Source: DASQHW01 sp038238245 (GTDB taxonomy: Bacteria; Actinomycetota; Acidimicrobiia; IMCC26256; PALSA-610). Taken from it: a DNA stretch of 64,000 nt. Shown piece after piece: positions 42,059 to 51,270 of this stretch. Location of the stretch: contig JBBRXX010000020.1 in the NCBI GenBank assembly GCA_038238245.1, positions 20,486 to 84,485 on the forward strand, given 5' to 3'. Both the position numbers and the translations under genes were made by a program. The first letter of the stretch is position 1, and each line of letters starts with the position of its first letter. The notes under the pieces are model-generated. The model searched no databases. It was not told where the DNA came from and saw only the letters and a list, made by a program, of their open reading frames with translations.

Positions 42059-42524
42059 CGTCGTCCTCCTCGAGCTCGATGCGCATCGCATGCAGCGCGT
42101 GATGCAGCGTCGCCTTCACGGTGCCGAGCGCGCAGCCCATCGCGTCGGCGACCTCGGCGAGTGGGAGGTCGGCGAGGTAGCGGAGCACGACTGCCTGGCG
42201 CTGGCGGGGCGGGAGCGTGGCGATCGCTTCCCGCACGGTGAGGCACGTCACGATCCTGCTACTGGTGTCTGCGGGTGCCGGCTCGGCCGCTTGCTTGCGC
42301 TCCAGCCGCCGCCAGTGGTCGCGGAGCTGATTCATGGCGACCACGTAGACCCATCCGTCGGGCCGGTCCATCTCGCGCACCGAGCGCCACCGTCGAAGGG
42401 CACGAGCGAACGCCTCCTGGGTCGCATCCCGCGCCAGCTCCCGGTCACCTGCGGCCAGGCTGATCGTGCGCGCGACGACATCGAAGTACGCCGCATAGAA
42501 CTCGTCGAAGTCGCGCGTCCCCAT
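42045..42524 (-). CDS. ECF RNA polymerase sigma factor (SigE-like)
   Basis: A 159-residue group IV sigma factor with region 2 (FDEFYAAYFDVVARTISLAA, ATQEAFARALRRW) and region 4 (IATLPPRQRQAVVLRYLADL, LAEVADAMGCALGTVKATLH). Length and sequence fit the SigE/SACE-like actinobacterial ECF groups. The ATG is at 42524. The membrane protein gene overlapping its 3' end is its probable regulator. Confidence 0.9.
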   Translation of the reverse strand: MGTRDFDEFYAAYFDVVARTISLAAGDRELARDATQEAFARALRRWRSVREMDRPDGWVYVVAMNQLRDHWRRLERKQAAEPAPADTSSRIVTCLTVREAIATLPPRQRQAVVLRYLADLPLAEVADAMGCALGTVKATLHHALHAMRIELEEDDDADG

Positions 42525-42534
42525 CGCGGGGGAA

Positions 42535-42565
42535 ACCGTACAAGCGGTCGAATGGTTTAGTTGCC
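42535..42565 (-). promoter_or_regulatory. Candidate autoregulated ECF promoter
   Basis: On the minus strand GGCAAC (-35-like) and TACGGT (-10-like) are 19 nt apart and end 10 nt before the sigma factor ATG. The GGCAAC element is of ECF type, which would allow autoregulation. Confidence 0.3.
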
Positions 42566-42569
42566 GGGG

Positions 42570-45500
42570 CTAGCCGGGGACTGCGTCCGCCAGCAGCGCC
42601 TGCTGCTCCGCGTCATGGATCGTGGAGCTGCCCGTCGCGGGGCTCGGGCTCTCGTGCCGGGCGACCACGGCGACCGGACGGCCGCCGGCCAGCTCTTCGA
42701 TCCGGCGGCGGACGAAGTAGCGAGCACCCATGTTGCCCGGCTCCTCCTGCGCCCAGACCACTTCTGCCTCGGGTGATCGCTGCAGCACTGCTCCGATCTC
42801 GCGCGCCGGCCACGGGTACAGCTGCTCGATGCGCACGATCTCGACCTCGGCGCCGAGCTCGTCGCGGCGCGCGAGCAGCTCGAACCCGAACTTGCCGGTC
42901 GTGAACACGATCCGGGTCGGCGACGCGGGCGGGTTGGGGCCGAGGAGCAGGTGCTCGAACTCCCCGTGCGTGAACGCATCGACGGGTGACGTGGTCGCGG
43001 GCATGCGCAGGTATCGCTTTGGGGTCATCACGATCAGCGGCTTGCGGTTCGGATCCTGCACCTGCCTGCGCAGCACGTGGAAGTACTGCGCGGATGTGGT
43101 GGGGTACACGACGCGCATGTTGTCCTGGGCTGCGAGCACCAGGAACCGCTCGAGGCGCGCGGAGGAGTGCTCGGGGCCCTGGCCTTCGAAGCCGTGGGGG
43201 AGCAGCAGCACGAGCCCGCTGCGTTGTCCCCACTTGTCCTCTGCCGCGACGAGGAACTGGTCGATGATCACCTGGCCGCCGTTCGCGAAATCGCCGAACT
43301 GTGCCTCCCACGCGACGAGCGCGTCGTGGTCGGCGATCGAGTACCCGTACTCGAAGCCGAGTGCCGCGAACTCCGACAGCACCGAGTCGTAGATCATGAA
43401 CGGCGCGGCGTCGTCACCGAGGTGGGCGAGCGGCACGTACTCCTGCTCGGTGCGGTGGTCGACGACGACCGCGTGGCGTTGCGAGAACGTGCCGCGGCGC
43501 GTGTCCTGTCCGGCGACGCGCACCGGCGCGCCGTCGAGGAGCAGCGACCCGAACGCGAGCTCCTCGGCCAGCGCCCAATCGATCTGGTCGCTGTCGAATT
43601 CCTTGCGACGGTTCGCGAGGATGCGCGCCAGCTTCGGATGGGGCTCGAAATCGGATGGGTACGTCGTGAGCGCGGTGATGATGCGCTCCAAGTTCTCGCG
43701 CGGCACGCCCGTCTCGACGTGTGACGTCTCGGGCTCGGGTGTCGGCCCTTCGATCCGGCGCGCCGGCCGTTCGCTCGCGTGGGTCTCGCCGAATGCTTCC
43801 TCCAGTCGGGCCCGGAAGTCCTCGAGTGCCTTCTCGGCCTCTTCGAGCGTGAGGTCGCCGCGGTTCACCAACAGCTCGGTGTAGAGCTTGCGCACGGACC
43901 GCCGGTTGCCGATCACTTCGTACATGCGGGGCTGCGTGAACGCCGGCTCGTCGCCCTCGTTGTGGCCATAGCGCCGGTAGCACACCATGTCGACGACGAC
44001 GTCCTTCTTGAACGCGTTGCGGAACTCGTACGCGAGGCGGATCACGCGCACCGAGGCTTCGGGGTCGTCGCCGTTCACGTGGAAGATCGGCGCCTGCACG
44101 GCCTTGGCGATGTCGGTCGCGTACACCGTCGAGCGTGCGAAGCCGGCCGGGGTGGTGAAGCCGACCTGGTTGTTCACGACGATGTGCACCGTGCCACCCA
44201 CGTCGTAGCCGGGCAGCTCCGAGAGGTTCAGCGTCTCCGCGACGACGCCCTGGCCCGCGAACGCCGCATCGCCGTGGATCAGCACCGAGAGCACGCGATC
44301 GTGCGCGGTGTCGCCGAGCCGGTCCTGCTTGGCCCGCGCCATTCCCTCGACGACCGGGTCGACGGCCTCCAGGTGACTCGGGTTCGCGGCGAGCGTGATG
44401 CCGATCGTCGCGCCCGACGCGGCCGTGAACTTGCCGGTCGCGCCGACGTGATACTTCACATCGCCCGATCCCTGCGGCACGTTGGGGTCGAGCTCTCCTT
44501 CGAACTCGCGGAAGATCTGCTCGTAGGACTTCCCGACGACGTTCGCGAGCACGTTCAGCCGGCCCCGGTGCGCCATGCCCATCACGAATTCCTCCACGCC
44601 GGCGTTCGCGGCGGCGTCGAGCAGGAACTCGAGCATCGGGATCAGTGTCTCGGCGCCCTCGAGCGAGAAACGCTTCTGCCCCAGGAACTTCGTGTGCAGG
44701 AAGCGCTCGAACGCCTCCGCGCCGTTCAACGCGCTGAGGATGCGGCGCTTGTCCTCGGGGGTCGCGTCGACGTGCACGCCCTCGACCTGTTGCTGGATCC
44801 ACGCCTTCTGGTCGGGCTCCTGGATGTGCATGTACTCGACGCCGATCGTGCGGGCATACGCGTTGCGGAGCAGCCCGAGGATGTCGCGCAGCTTCATCGT
44901 CGCCTGGCTCGCGAGCCCGCCGGTGGGGAACTCGCGATCGAGATCCCAGATCGTCAGCCCCCAGTGATTCGGGTCGAGCTCCTCGTGGGTCTTCGGCTCC
45001 TTCAATCCCAGCGGGTCGAGGTTCGCGATCAGGTGCCCGCGCACGCGGTACATGTTGATCAGCTGCTGCACCGCGATGATCTTGTGCGCGGCTTCCGCGG
45101 ACCCTTCGAGCGGCTTGCGATCGGGCGACCAGCGCGCCGGCTCGTACGGCACACCGAAGCTGGCGAAGAGCTCGTCGTAGAAGTCGTCGCCGCCGAGCAG
45201 CAGGTCGTGCATCGTTGCGAGGAACTCGCCGCTCTCGGCGCCCTGGATGATCCGATGGTCGTACGTGCTCGTGAGCGTGACGATCTTGCTCACGCCGATG
45301 TCGGCGAGCGTCTGCGGATCGGCGCCTTCGTACTCGGGCGGATAGATGATCGCGCCGACCCCGACGATCAACCCTTGGCCCGGCATGAGTCGCGGCACCG
45401 AGTGCATCGTGCCGATCGTCCCGGGGTTGGTGATCGATACCGTCGTGCCCGCGAAGTCGTCCGGGGTGAGCTTGTTGGTACGTGCGCGACGGACGAGGTC

Positions 45501-46211
45501 CTCGTACGCAGCATGGAACGCCGCGAAGTCGAGCGTGTCGGCGTTCTTGATGTTCGGGACGAGCAGCGTGCGCGTGCCGTCGCTCTTCTGCTGGTCGATC
45601 GCGAGGCCGAGGTTGACGTGCGCGTGCCGGACAACGCTGGGCTTGCCGTCGGTGACGCCGTAGCTCGCGTTCATGTGTGGCGTCTTCTGCAGCGCCCGCA
45701 CGACCGCGAAGCCGATCAGGTGCGTGAAGCTCACCTTGCCGCCGCGCGTGCGCGCGAGCTGGTTGTTCAGGATCTGGCGGTTGACCTCGAGCAGCTTGGC
45801 GGGCACCGCGCGCACCGACGTGGCGGTCGGGACCGCCAGGCTCGCCTCCATGTTCTGGACGACACGCGCAGACGCGCCGCGGAGGGGCTCGGCCTGCTCA
45901 CCGTCGAACGTCGCGGGCGCGTCCTGGGTGCCTGCCCTCGGCGCGACCGGAGGTGCGGGCGCGGGAGCGGAAGCGGGAGCGGGCACCGATGGTGCGGCCG
46001 GCGCCGATGCGGGTGACGCCGGTGCGGATGCCGGCGCCGGCGCTGCTGCTGCTGCTGCTGCGGGTGGCTCGGCACGCGGCTGGTAGTCGGCGAAGAAATC
46101 GCGCCAGCCGGGGGACACGCCTTCGGGGTTCTCACGGTAGAGGCGGTACATCTCGTCGATGAGGCCCGCGTTCGGGCCCAGGTCGTCGATGCTCGCGGGA
46201 CGGTCAGCCAT
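42570..46211 (-). CDS. kgd: Multifunctional 2-oxoglutarate dehydrogenase E1/E2 (Kgd/OdhA)
   Basis: A 1213-residue fused TCA-cycle enzyme found only in actinobacteria. A short N-terminal segment (LIDEMYRLYRENPEGVSPGW) is followed by an Ala/Pro-rich linker (about 50-95), an E2-type acyltransferase core (about 110-345, with YDHRIIQGAESGEFL) and the ThDP-dependent E1 dehydrogenase (HRGRLNVLAN, GDAAFAGQG, YRRYGHNEGDEPAF). It decarboxylates 2-oxoglutarate and forms succinyl-CoA with separate E2/E3 partners. No lipoyl domain is present, as expected. In mycobacteria its activity is inhibited by GarA. Confidence 0.97.
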   Translation of the reverse strand: MADRPASIDDLGPNAGLIDEMYRLYRENPEGVSPGWRDFFADYQPRAEPPAAAAAAAPAPASAPASPASAPAAPSVPAPASAPAPAPPVAPRAGTQDAPATFDGEQAEPLRGASARVVQNMEASLAVPTATSVRAVPAKLLEVNRQILNNQLARTRGGKVSFTHLIGFAVVRALQKTPHMNASYGVTDGKPSVVRHAHVNLGLAIDQQKSDGTRTLLVPNIKNADTLDFAAFHAAYEDLVRRARTNKLTPDDFAGTTVSITNPGTIGTMHSVPRLMPGQGLIVGVGAIIYPPEYEGADPQTLADIGVSKIVTLTSTYDHRIIQGAESGEFLATMHDLLLGGDDFYDELFASFGVPYEPARWSPDRKPLEGSAEAAHKIIAVQQLINMYRVRGHLIANLDPLGLKEPKTHEELDPNHWGLTIWDLDREFPTGGLASQATMKLRDILGLLRNAYARTIGVEYMHIQEPDQKAWIQQQVEGVHVDATPEDKRRILSALNGAEAFERFLHTKFLGQKRFSLEGAETLIPMLEFLLDAAANAGVEEFVMGMAHRGRLNVLANVVGKSYEQIFREFEGELDPNVPQGSGDVKYHVGATGKFTAASGATIGITLAANPSHLEAVDPVVEGMARAKQDRLGDTAHDRVLSVLIHGDAAFAGQGVVAETLNLSELPGYDVGGTVHIVVNNQVGFTTPAGFARSTVYATDIAKAVQAPIFHVNGDDPEASVRVIRLAYEFRNAFKKDVVVDMVCYRRYGHNEGDEPAFTQPRMYEVIGNRRSVRKLYTELLVNRGDLTLEEAEKALEDFRARLEEAFGETHASERPARRIEGPTPEPETSHVETGVPRENLERIITALTTYPSDFEPHPKLARILANRRKEFDSDQIDWALAEELAFGSLLLDGAPVRVAGQDTRRGTFSQRHAVVVDHRTEQEYVPLAHLGDDAAPFMIYDSVLSEFAALGFEYGYSIADHDALVAWEAQFGDFANGGQVIIDQFLVAAEDKWGQRSGLVLLLPHGFEGQGPEHSSARLERFLVLAAQDNMRVVYPTTSAQYFHVLRRQVQDPNRKPLIVMTPKRYLRMPATTSPVDAFTHGEFEHLLLGPNPPASPTRIVFTTGKFGFELLARRDELGAEVEIVRIEQLYPWPAREIGAVLQRSPEAEVVWAQEEPGNMGARYFVRRRIEELAGGRPVAVVARHESPSPATGSSTIHDAEQQALLADAVPG
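46042..46060. repeat. GCT trinucleotide repeat in the Kgd linker
   Basis: About six tandem GCT units encode an alanine run (minus strand GCA codons) in the flexible linker of Kgd. Such a tract could vary in length between strains without disturbing the frame. Confidence 0.7.
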
Positions 46212-46259
46212 AGGTTGCTTCTCTCAATCGTGCACCACGGCGGCGACTCGAGGAAGCGC

Positions 46260-47010
46260 TCACGGCCGGGTGCCGGCGATCACGAAATACAACAACGCGT
46301 ACACGAACCCACCTTCCCGATGCTCGCGCACTGCGCGTTCCCACTCGGCGATCTCGTCCTCGGAGAAGTGATCGGACCAGTAGCGGGGCCAACGGGGAAG
46401 CCCGAACGCGGTCCTCGGGGTCGGTGAGCACGAGGGGAAAGGCTTCCACGCTCACCTCCCGCAACCCGGAGCCCGCCAGGAGGTCGGCGATCCGCCGGAC
46501 GAAGGTGCCGTTCCGGTAGCCGATGTCTCGTCGCAGGCGTTTCACCTTCTCGACGAGCTCATCCCGCGCGCCGGCGAGATGTATCGCCAACGACTCCTGG
46601 TCGGGGTCGCAGATCACCACCCGTCCCCCGTGCCCGCACACCCGGATCATCTCGGCGATCGCCCGGACGGGCGCGGCAACGTGTTGGAGCACCCGATCGG
46701 TGCGGACGGCGCCGAATGTCGCATCGGCGAAGGGCAGCGCGTGCGCGTCGGCCCGCACGACCGGCACATCGCGCGCGATCGCGGCCCGGCACATCACCAT
46801 CGACGGGTCGCACGCGACGGCGCCGAGGACCGCCGCGTCGGTGCCCGGGCCCGCTCCCACGTCCAGACGTGCTCCCGCGTCGCCGCACAGCTCGTAGCTC
46901 CGCTGCTTGTACGCGCGCACCTGCGGCCAGCCGTCGACGCGTTCCTGCCAGGCGACGACGTCGTCACCGAACCCGGTGCGGGCGTCGACGTCGGAATAGG
47001 TGTCGCTCAA
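46260..47010 (-). pseudogene. Class I SAM-dependent methyltransferase, frameshifted
   Basis: The reading from a TTG at 47010 (LSDTYSDVDARTGFGDDVVA) gives a methyltransferase with SAM motif ARLDVGAGPGTD, DAHALPFADATFGAVRTDRV and FPLVLTDPED. After that, near 46408-46413, the frame is lost and becomes Arg-rich. Removing one C at this point restores a family-like end (GLPRWPRYWSDHFSEDE, then GGFVYALLYFVIAGTRP) stopping at 46260. A natural frameshift or a sequencing error is equally possible. TTGA overlap with the upstream DAHP synthase gene. As it stands the frame ends at 46204. Confidence 0.75.
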
Positions 47011-48377
47011 CGTGAGCGCTGCACCAGCTCGCACACGCGAAACGCGAGGTCGAGCGACTGACGCGCGTTGAGGCGAGGGTCGCAGCGGGTCTCGTACCGG
47101 CGTTCGAGATCGGTGCCGACGAGATCATCGCCGCCTCCGAGGCACTCCGTGACGTCGTCGCCGGTGAGCTCGACGTGCACGCCGCCCGGTACCACGTCTG
47201 CCGCGATGCACGCGTCGAAGAATTGCTCGACCTCGTGGATGACGTCGTCGAAGTGGCGCGTCTTGTAGCCGTTCTCGAGCGCAAACGTGTTCCCGTGCAT
47301 CGGGTCGCATGCCCACACGACCGGGTGTTCCGAGCGCTTCACCGCCCGCAACAGGGGCGGCAGCTTCTCGGCGACCCGCTTGTCGCCCATACGGCTCACG
47401 AGCACCAACCGGCCGGGCTCGCGTGCCGGATCGAGGCGACGGCACAGCGCGACCACTTCTTCGGGGGTTGCGGAGGGACCGAGCTTGACGCCGATCGGGT
47501 TGTGCACGCCGGAGAGGAACTCCACGTGCGCGCCATCGATCTGTCGGGTCCGTTCGCCGATCCACACCATGTGCGCGGAGCAGTCGTACCAGTCGCCCGT
47601 GAGACTGTCACGGCGCGTCAACGCCTCCTCGTATCCGAGGAGCAGCGCTTCGTGCGAGGTGTAGAAGTCGACCTGGTGCAGCTGCATCTCGGCCGCGAGG
47701 TCGATTCCGCACGCGGCCATGAACCGCAGTGCGCGCTCGATCCCGTCGGCAAGCTCCTCGTACCGGCGGCCTTCACGCGCGCTCGCAATGAACTCGAGGT
47801 TCCACTGGTGCACGCGGTTGAGGTCGGCGAAACCACCCTTGGTGAAGGCTCGGAGCAGGTTGAGGGTCGCGGCGGACTGGTGGTAGCCGCGCACCATCCG
47901 CGACGGGTCCGGCCGCCGGGAGCCGGCGTCGAAGGTGATGTCGTTGACGATGTCGCCCAGGAACGACGGCAGTACCTCGCCGTTGCGGGTCTCGGTTGGC
48001 GACGACCGGGGCTTGGCGAACTGGCCAGCGATGCGGCCGACCTTCAGTGTCGGCACGCCCGTGCTGTATGTCAGCACGACCGACATCTGGAGGATGACCT
48101 TCAGCTTGTCGCGGATGTTGTCGGCCGAGAAGTCGGCGAAGGACTCTGCGCAGTCGCCCGCGTGCAACAGGAAACCGTTGCCCTCGCTCACGCGTGCGAG
48201 CCCGGCTTTCAGCGAAGAGGCCTCGCCCGCGAACACCAGCGGCGGCATGCGGCGGAGCTCGTCGACGGCTTGTTCGAGGGCGGCGAGGTCGGGCCAGTCC
48301 GGCTGCTGCGCGGCGCGGTGACGGCGCCAGCTCGCCGGCTCCCAGTCGAAGTTGCCCAACGGCACCGGTGCGGTCAT
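47007..48377 (-). CDS. aroG: Class II 3-deoxy-7-phosphoheptulonate synthase
   Basis: A 456-residue plant/actinobacterial-type DAHP synthase that condenses phosphoenolpyruvate and erythrose 4-phosphate in the first step of aromatic amino acid synthesis. Conserved blocks: FLLHAGDCAESFADF with the metal-binding Cys, RIAGQFAKPRSSPTE, HMVWIGERTRQIDGAHVEF, NPIGVKLGPSATPEEV, and WACDPMHGNT with metal-binding His. Length agrees with mycobacterial AroG. Its 3' end is coupled to the damaged methyltransferase gene. Confidence 0.96.
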   Translation of the reverse strand: MTAPVPLGNFDWEPASWRRHRAAQQPDWPDLAALEQAVDELRRMPPLVFAGEASSLKAGLARVSEGNGFLLHAGDCAESFADFSADNIRDKLKVILQMSVVLTYSTGVPTLKVGRIAGQFAKPRSSPTETRNGEVLPSFLGDIVNDITFDAGSRRPDPSRMVRGYHQSAATLNLLRAFTKGGFADLNRVHQWNLEFIASAREGRRYEELADGIERALRFMAACGIDLAAEMQLHQVDFYTSHEALLLGYEEALTRRDSLTGDWYDCSAHMVWIGERTRQIDGAHVEFLSGVHNPIGVKLGPSATPEEVVALCRRLDPAREPGRLVLVSRMGDKRVAEKLPPLLRAVKRSEHPVVWACDPMHGNTFALENGYKTRHFDDVIHEVEQFFDACIAADVVPGGVHVELTGDDVTECLGGGDDLVGTDLERRYETRCDPRLNARQSLDLAFRVCELVQRSR

Positions 48378-48378
48378 C

Positions 48379-48867
48379 TCACAGGTAGGCGCCGGGTTGC
48401 TTGCCCGGGTTGTCGCCCATCTCGAGCGCGCGACGCTGGCGCATCTCCTCGAACTGGCGCTGCGCCTGCATCTGCTGGGTGAACAGGGTCGCCTGGATGC
48501 CGTGGAAGAGGCCTTCGAGCCAGCCCACGAGCTGGGCCTGCGCGATGCGCAGCTCGGATTCGCTCGGGGTGTCGCTCGAGAACGACAACCGCACCTCTCC
48601 GAGCTCCTTGCGAAGATCGGGGGAGAGGATCTCTTCGAGCTCGTGGATCGAGCGCTCGTGGATCTCCTTGAGCGACCGACGACCCTCGTCGTCGAGCGGT
48701 GCTCGCCGCGCCTCCTCGAGCAGCGCCCTCACCATCGACGCGATGCGGATCAACTTGGTCGGGCGGGCGACCTGCTCGCCTTCCGGCGCGGCGTCGCCCT
48801 CGGGCGTCGGGATGTCCACGATCTCGGGCATCACGGCGGCGTCGCGGTCAGGCTGCATCTGGGTCAC
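48379..48867 (-). CDS. bpa: Bacterial proteasome activator Bpa
   Basis: About 162 residues, helical, matching Bpa/PafE, the ATP-independent ring that opens the actinobacterial 20S proteasome gate. Typical segments are RPTKLIRIASMVRALLEEAR, ERSIHELEEILSPDLRKEL, VGWLEGLFHGIQATLFTQQM and a C-terminal GAYL, corresponding to the GQYL tail that docks into the proteasome alpha ring. Start at GTG 48867; ATG codons at 48858 and 48831 are alternatives. No proteasome or Pup genes are in the window. Confidence 0.9.
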   Translation of the reverse strand: MTQMQPDRDAAVMPEIVDIPTPEGDAAPEGEQVARPTKLIRIASMVRALLEEARRAPLDDEGRRSLKEIHERSIHELEEILSPDLRKELGEVRLSFSSDTPSESELRIAQAQLVGWLEGLFHGIQATLFTQQMQAQRQFEEMRQRRALEMGDNPGKQPGAYL

Positions 48868-48928
48868 GACGAAGCATGGTACCCACCGGCCGACCTGCTC
48901 CTTCGAGAAAAGAACCCCGGAGACGTCG

Positions 48929-50107
48929 TCAGGACGCCGCGACCTTGCGGCGGGGGGCAGGGCCGTCGAGCGACGCGAGATCCGCGAGCCTCGGATCGTT
49001 GGAGAACACTTCGACGATCTGCTCGCGCATGCCGAGGCGACGCTGGAGCCGCTCGACCTCGAGCTCCTGATCCCACAGCACGAACGTGACGACGATGCCC
49101 GCGTTTCCGGCCCGCGCGGTGCGGCCCGAGCGGTGGACGTACGCCTTTTGCTCCTCCGGCGGGTCGTAGTGCACCACGACATCCACGTCGTCGACGTGAA
49201 TGCCTCGTGCCGCGACGTCGGTGGCGACCAGGATGCCGTGCTCTTCCTCTTGGAAGTCGCGCAACGCCTTCTCACGAGCCGACTGGCGCAGGTCGCCGTG
49301 GATGGCGGCGGCGTGCACACCTTCCCGTTTGAGCTGCGACACCAGCTTGTCGGCACCCCGCTTGGTGCGGACGAACACCATCGTGCGAGACACGCCCGCC
49401 GCGATCGACGCGAGCACCTTCACCCGGTCGAGCTCGTGCACCTTGAGGAAACGGTGCATCGACTCGTCGACCATCTGCGAGTCGGATTCCACTTCGTGTC
49501 GTACCGGGTCGCGCATGTAGCGGCGCACCAGCACGTCGACCTCGCGGTCGAGCGTCGCGGAGAACAGCAACGTCTGACGGTCGTTGGGGACCTTGCGCAG
49601 GATCCACTCGACCTGCGGCAGGAACCCCATGTCGGCCATGCGGTCGGCTTCGTCGACGACGAGGATCGCGATGTCGTCGAGGTCGAGCTCACCGCGGTCG
49701 AGCAGGTCGATCAGGCGGCCCGGCGTCGCGACCGCGATCTCGATGCGACGGTGCAGGTTGCGGATCTGACGCTCCATCGACGTGCCGCCGTAGAACGCGG
49801 CGACCCGTGCGCCGACGGCTTTCCCGAGCGGGCTCAGCACGTCGACGACCTGCTTGGCGAGCTCGCGCGTCGGGACGAGCACGAGCGCGCGCGGGTGTCC
49901 GGGACGCGCGGGCTCGACCGTTTGCAGCATCGGGAGGCCGAACGCGAGCGTCTTGCCCGAGCCGGTCTTCGCCTTGCCACACACGTCGTGGCCGGCGAGG
50001 GCGTCGGCGACGGTTGCGGCCTGGATGGGGAACGGTTCGTCGATGCCCTGGGCCGCGAGGGCGTCGACGAACTCGGCCTTGAGGCCGAGTTCGCGGAAGG
50101 TCGTCAC
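48929..50107 (-). CDS. DEAD-box RNA helicase
   Basis: A 392-residue ATP-dependent RNA helicase of the RhlE/CsdA type. All motifs are visible: Q motif (EPFPIQAATVADALAGHD), I (AKTGSGKT), Ia (PTRELAKQV), Ib (TPGRLIDL), II (VVDEADRMADMGF), III (LFSATL), IV (MVFVRTKR), V (LVATDVAARGIHVDDVDVVV) and VI (YVHRSGRTARAG). The start is GTG 50107 with AGGAG 6 nt upstream; the open frame further upstream is shadow. A short tail only, no RGG or RNA-binding extension. Confidence 0.94.
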   Translation of the reverse strand: MTTFRELGLKAEFVDALAAQGIDEPFPIQAATVADALAGHDVCGKAKTGSGKTLAFGLPMLQTVEPARPGHPRALVLVPTRELAKQVVDVLSPLGKAVGARVAAFYGGTSMERQIRNLHRRIEIAVATPGRLIDLLDRGELDLDDIAILVVDEADRMADMGFLPQVEWILRKVPNDRQTLLFSATLDREVDVLVRRYMRDPVRHEVESDSQMVDESMHRFLKVHELDRVKVLASIAAGVSRTMVFVRTKRGADKLVSQLKREGVHAAAIHGDLRQSAREKALRDFQEEEHGILVATDVAARGIHVDDVDVVVHYDPPEEQKAYVHRSGRTARAGNAGIVVTFVLWDQELEVERLQRRLGMREQIVEVFSNDPRLADLASLDGPAPRRKVAAS

Positions 50108-50260
50108 ACTTGCTCCTGTTGCGTCGTATCGGAGGCCGATCCTCGGAAGGCTCCGTTCGGAAACAGGTGAGGGACGGCCGCGGGCCCGAAGGATGGGGCC
50201 CGGCACCCCAGGATACCGGTAAACGGATGACCTGCGGTACATCGGGGTAATCGGGACCGT

Positions 50261-51253
50261 ATGCCGGATTTCCAGCGCGCGGTCCGCCGCATCGACGAGT
50301 TCCAGCAACGCCACCGGCCGCTGGCCTTCGTCTTTGCCGTCGTCAAGAAGTTCGGAGACGACCAGGGCGGCAACCTCTGCGCGCTCATCACCTACTACGG
50401 ATTCATGAGCCTGTTCCCGCTGCTGCTCGTGCTCGTCACGGTGCTCGGCTTCGTGCTCGAGGGAAATCCGGGCCTGCGCGACGACATCCTCAACTCCGCG
50501 GTCACCGACTTCCCGATCATCGGCGACCAGATCCAGCGCAACGTCGGCTCGGTGCGTGGCAACGGCCTCGGCCTCGCGATCGGCATCATCTTCACGTTCT
50601 ACGGCGGGCTCGGCGTCGCCAACGCCGCCCAAGACGCGATGAATCGCATCTGGGAAGTGCCGATGCGCGCTCGTCCGGGCTTCCTGCCGCGCGTGCTGCG
50701 GAGCCTCGCGTTGATCGGCACGATCGGCTTGGGGATCATCATCACATCCGTCCTGAGCGGCATCGGCGGGGGCACCGGCAACCTCGGCGCGTGGGTCCGG
50801 ATCGCGGCGGTCGGCATCGCGTTCGTGCTGAACGTCGGGCTGTTCGCGTTGGCGTTCCGCGTGCTCACCGCGCGCGAGGTCACATGGGGGGACGTCTGGC
50901 CGGGAGCAGTCATCGCCGCGATCGGTTGGGAGGTGCTCCAGGCCGTCGGGGGCGCGTTCGTGTCGCACCAACTGAAGGGCATGAGCGAGACCTACGGCGT
51001 GTTCGCGATCGTGATCGGGCTGCTCCTGTGGATCTTCCTGCAGGCCCGCGTCGTGTTGTACGCGGCCGAGGTCAACGTCGTGCGAGCGCACCACCTGTGG
51101 CCGCGCAGCATCGCGCCGCCGCCCCTGACCGACGGCGACAAGCGCGCGTACGCGGCCTATGCCGAGACCGAGGAGCGCCGGCCCGAGGAACGCGTCGAGG
51201 TCGACATCGACGGGCGAGGGGAAAGAGTCGGGGAGGCGCACGGGCAGGGGTAA
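50261..51253 (+). CDS. YihY/BrkB family membrane protein
   Basis: A 330-residue protein with six hydrophobic helices. The family signature is GGNLCALITYYGFMSLFPLL near residue 37, followed by FYGGLGVANAAQDAMNRIWE. The C-terminus (from RAYAAYAETEERRPEERV) is charged and cytoplasmic. Earlier naming as ribonuclease BN has been abandoned. Function unknown. Divergent from the helicase gene across 153 bp. Confidence 0.92.
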   Translation: MPDFQRAVRRIDEFQQRHRPLAFVFAVVKKFGDDQGGNLCALITYYGFMSLFPLLLVLVTVLGFVLEGNPGLRDDILNSAVTDFPIIGDQIQRNVGSVRGNGLGLAIGIIFTFYGGLGVANAAQDAMNRIWEVPMRARPGFLPRVLRSLALIGTIGLGIIITSVLSGIGGGTGNLGAWVRIAAVGIAFVLNVGLFALAFRVLTAREVTWGDVWPGAVIAAIGWEVLQAVGGAFVSHQLKGMSETYGVFAIVIGLLLWIFLQARVVLYAAEVNVVRAHHLWPRSIAPPPLTDGDKRAYAAYAETEERRPEERVEVDIDGRGERVGEAHGQG

Positions 51254-51257
51254 CCCG

Positions 51258-51263
51258 TATCGT
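51258..51263 (+). promoter_or_regulatory. Leaderless -10 element for the amidohydrolase
   Basis: TATCGT lies 7 nt before the GTG at 51271 and supports that start over the ATG at 51292. Confidence 0.45.
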
Positions 51264-51270
51264 TGCGGGT

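Noticed and set aside
43779..46016. A 745-codon open frame antisense to kgd
   Set aside because: Its composition (Arg, Glu, Val, His) mirrors the kgd codons, with no recognisable motif; a GC-frame shadow.
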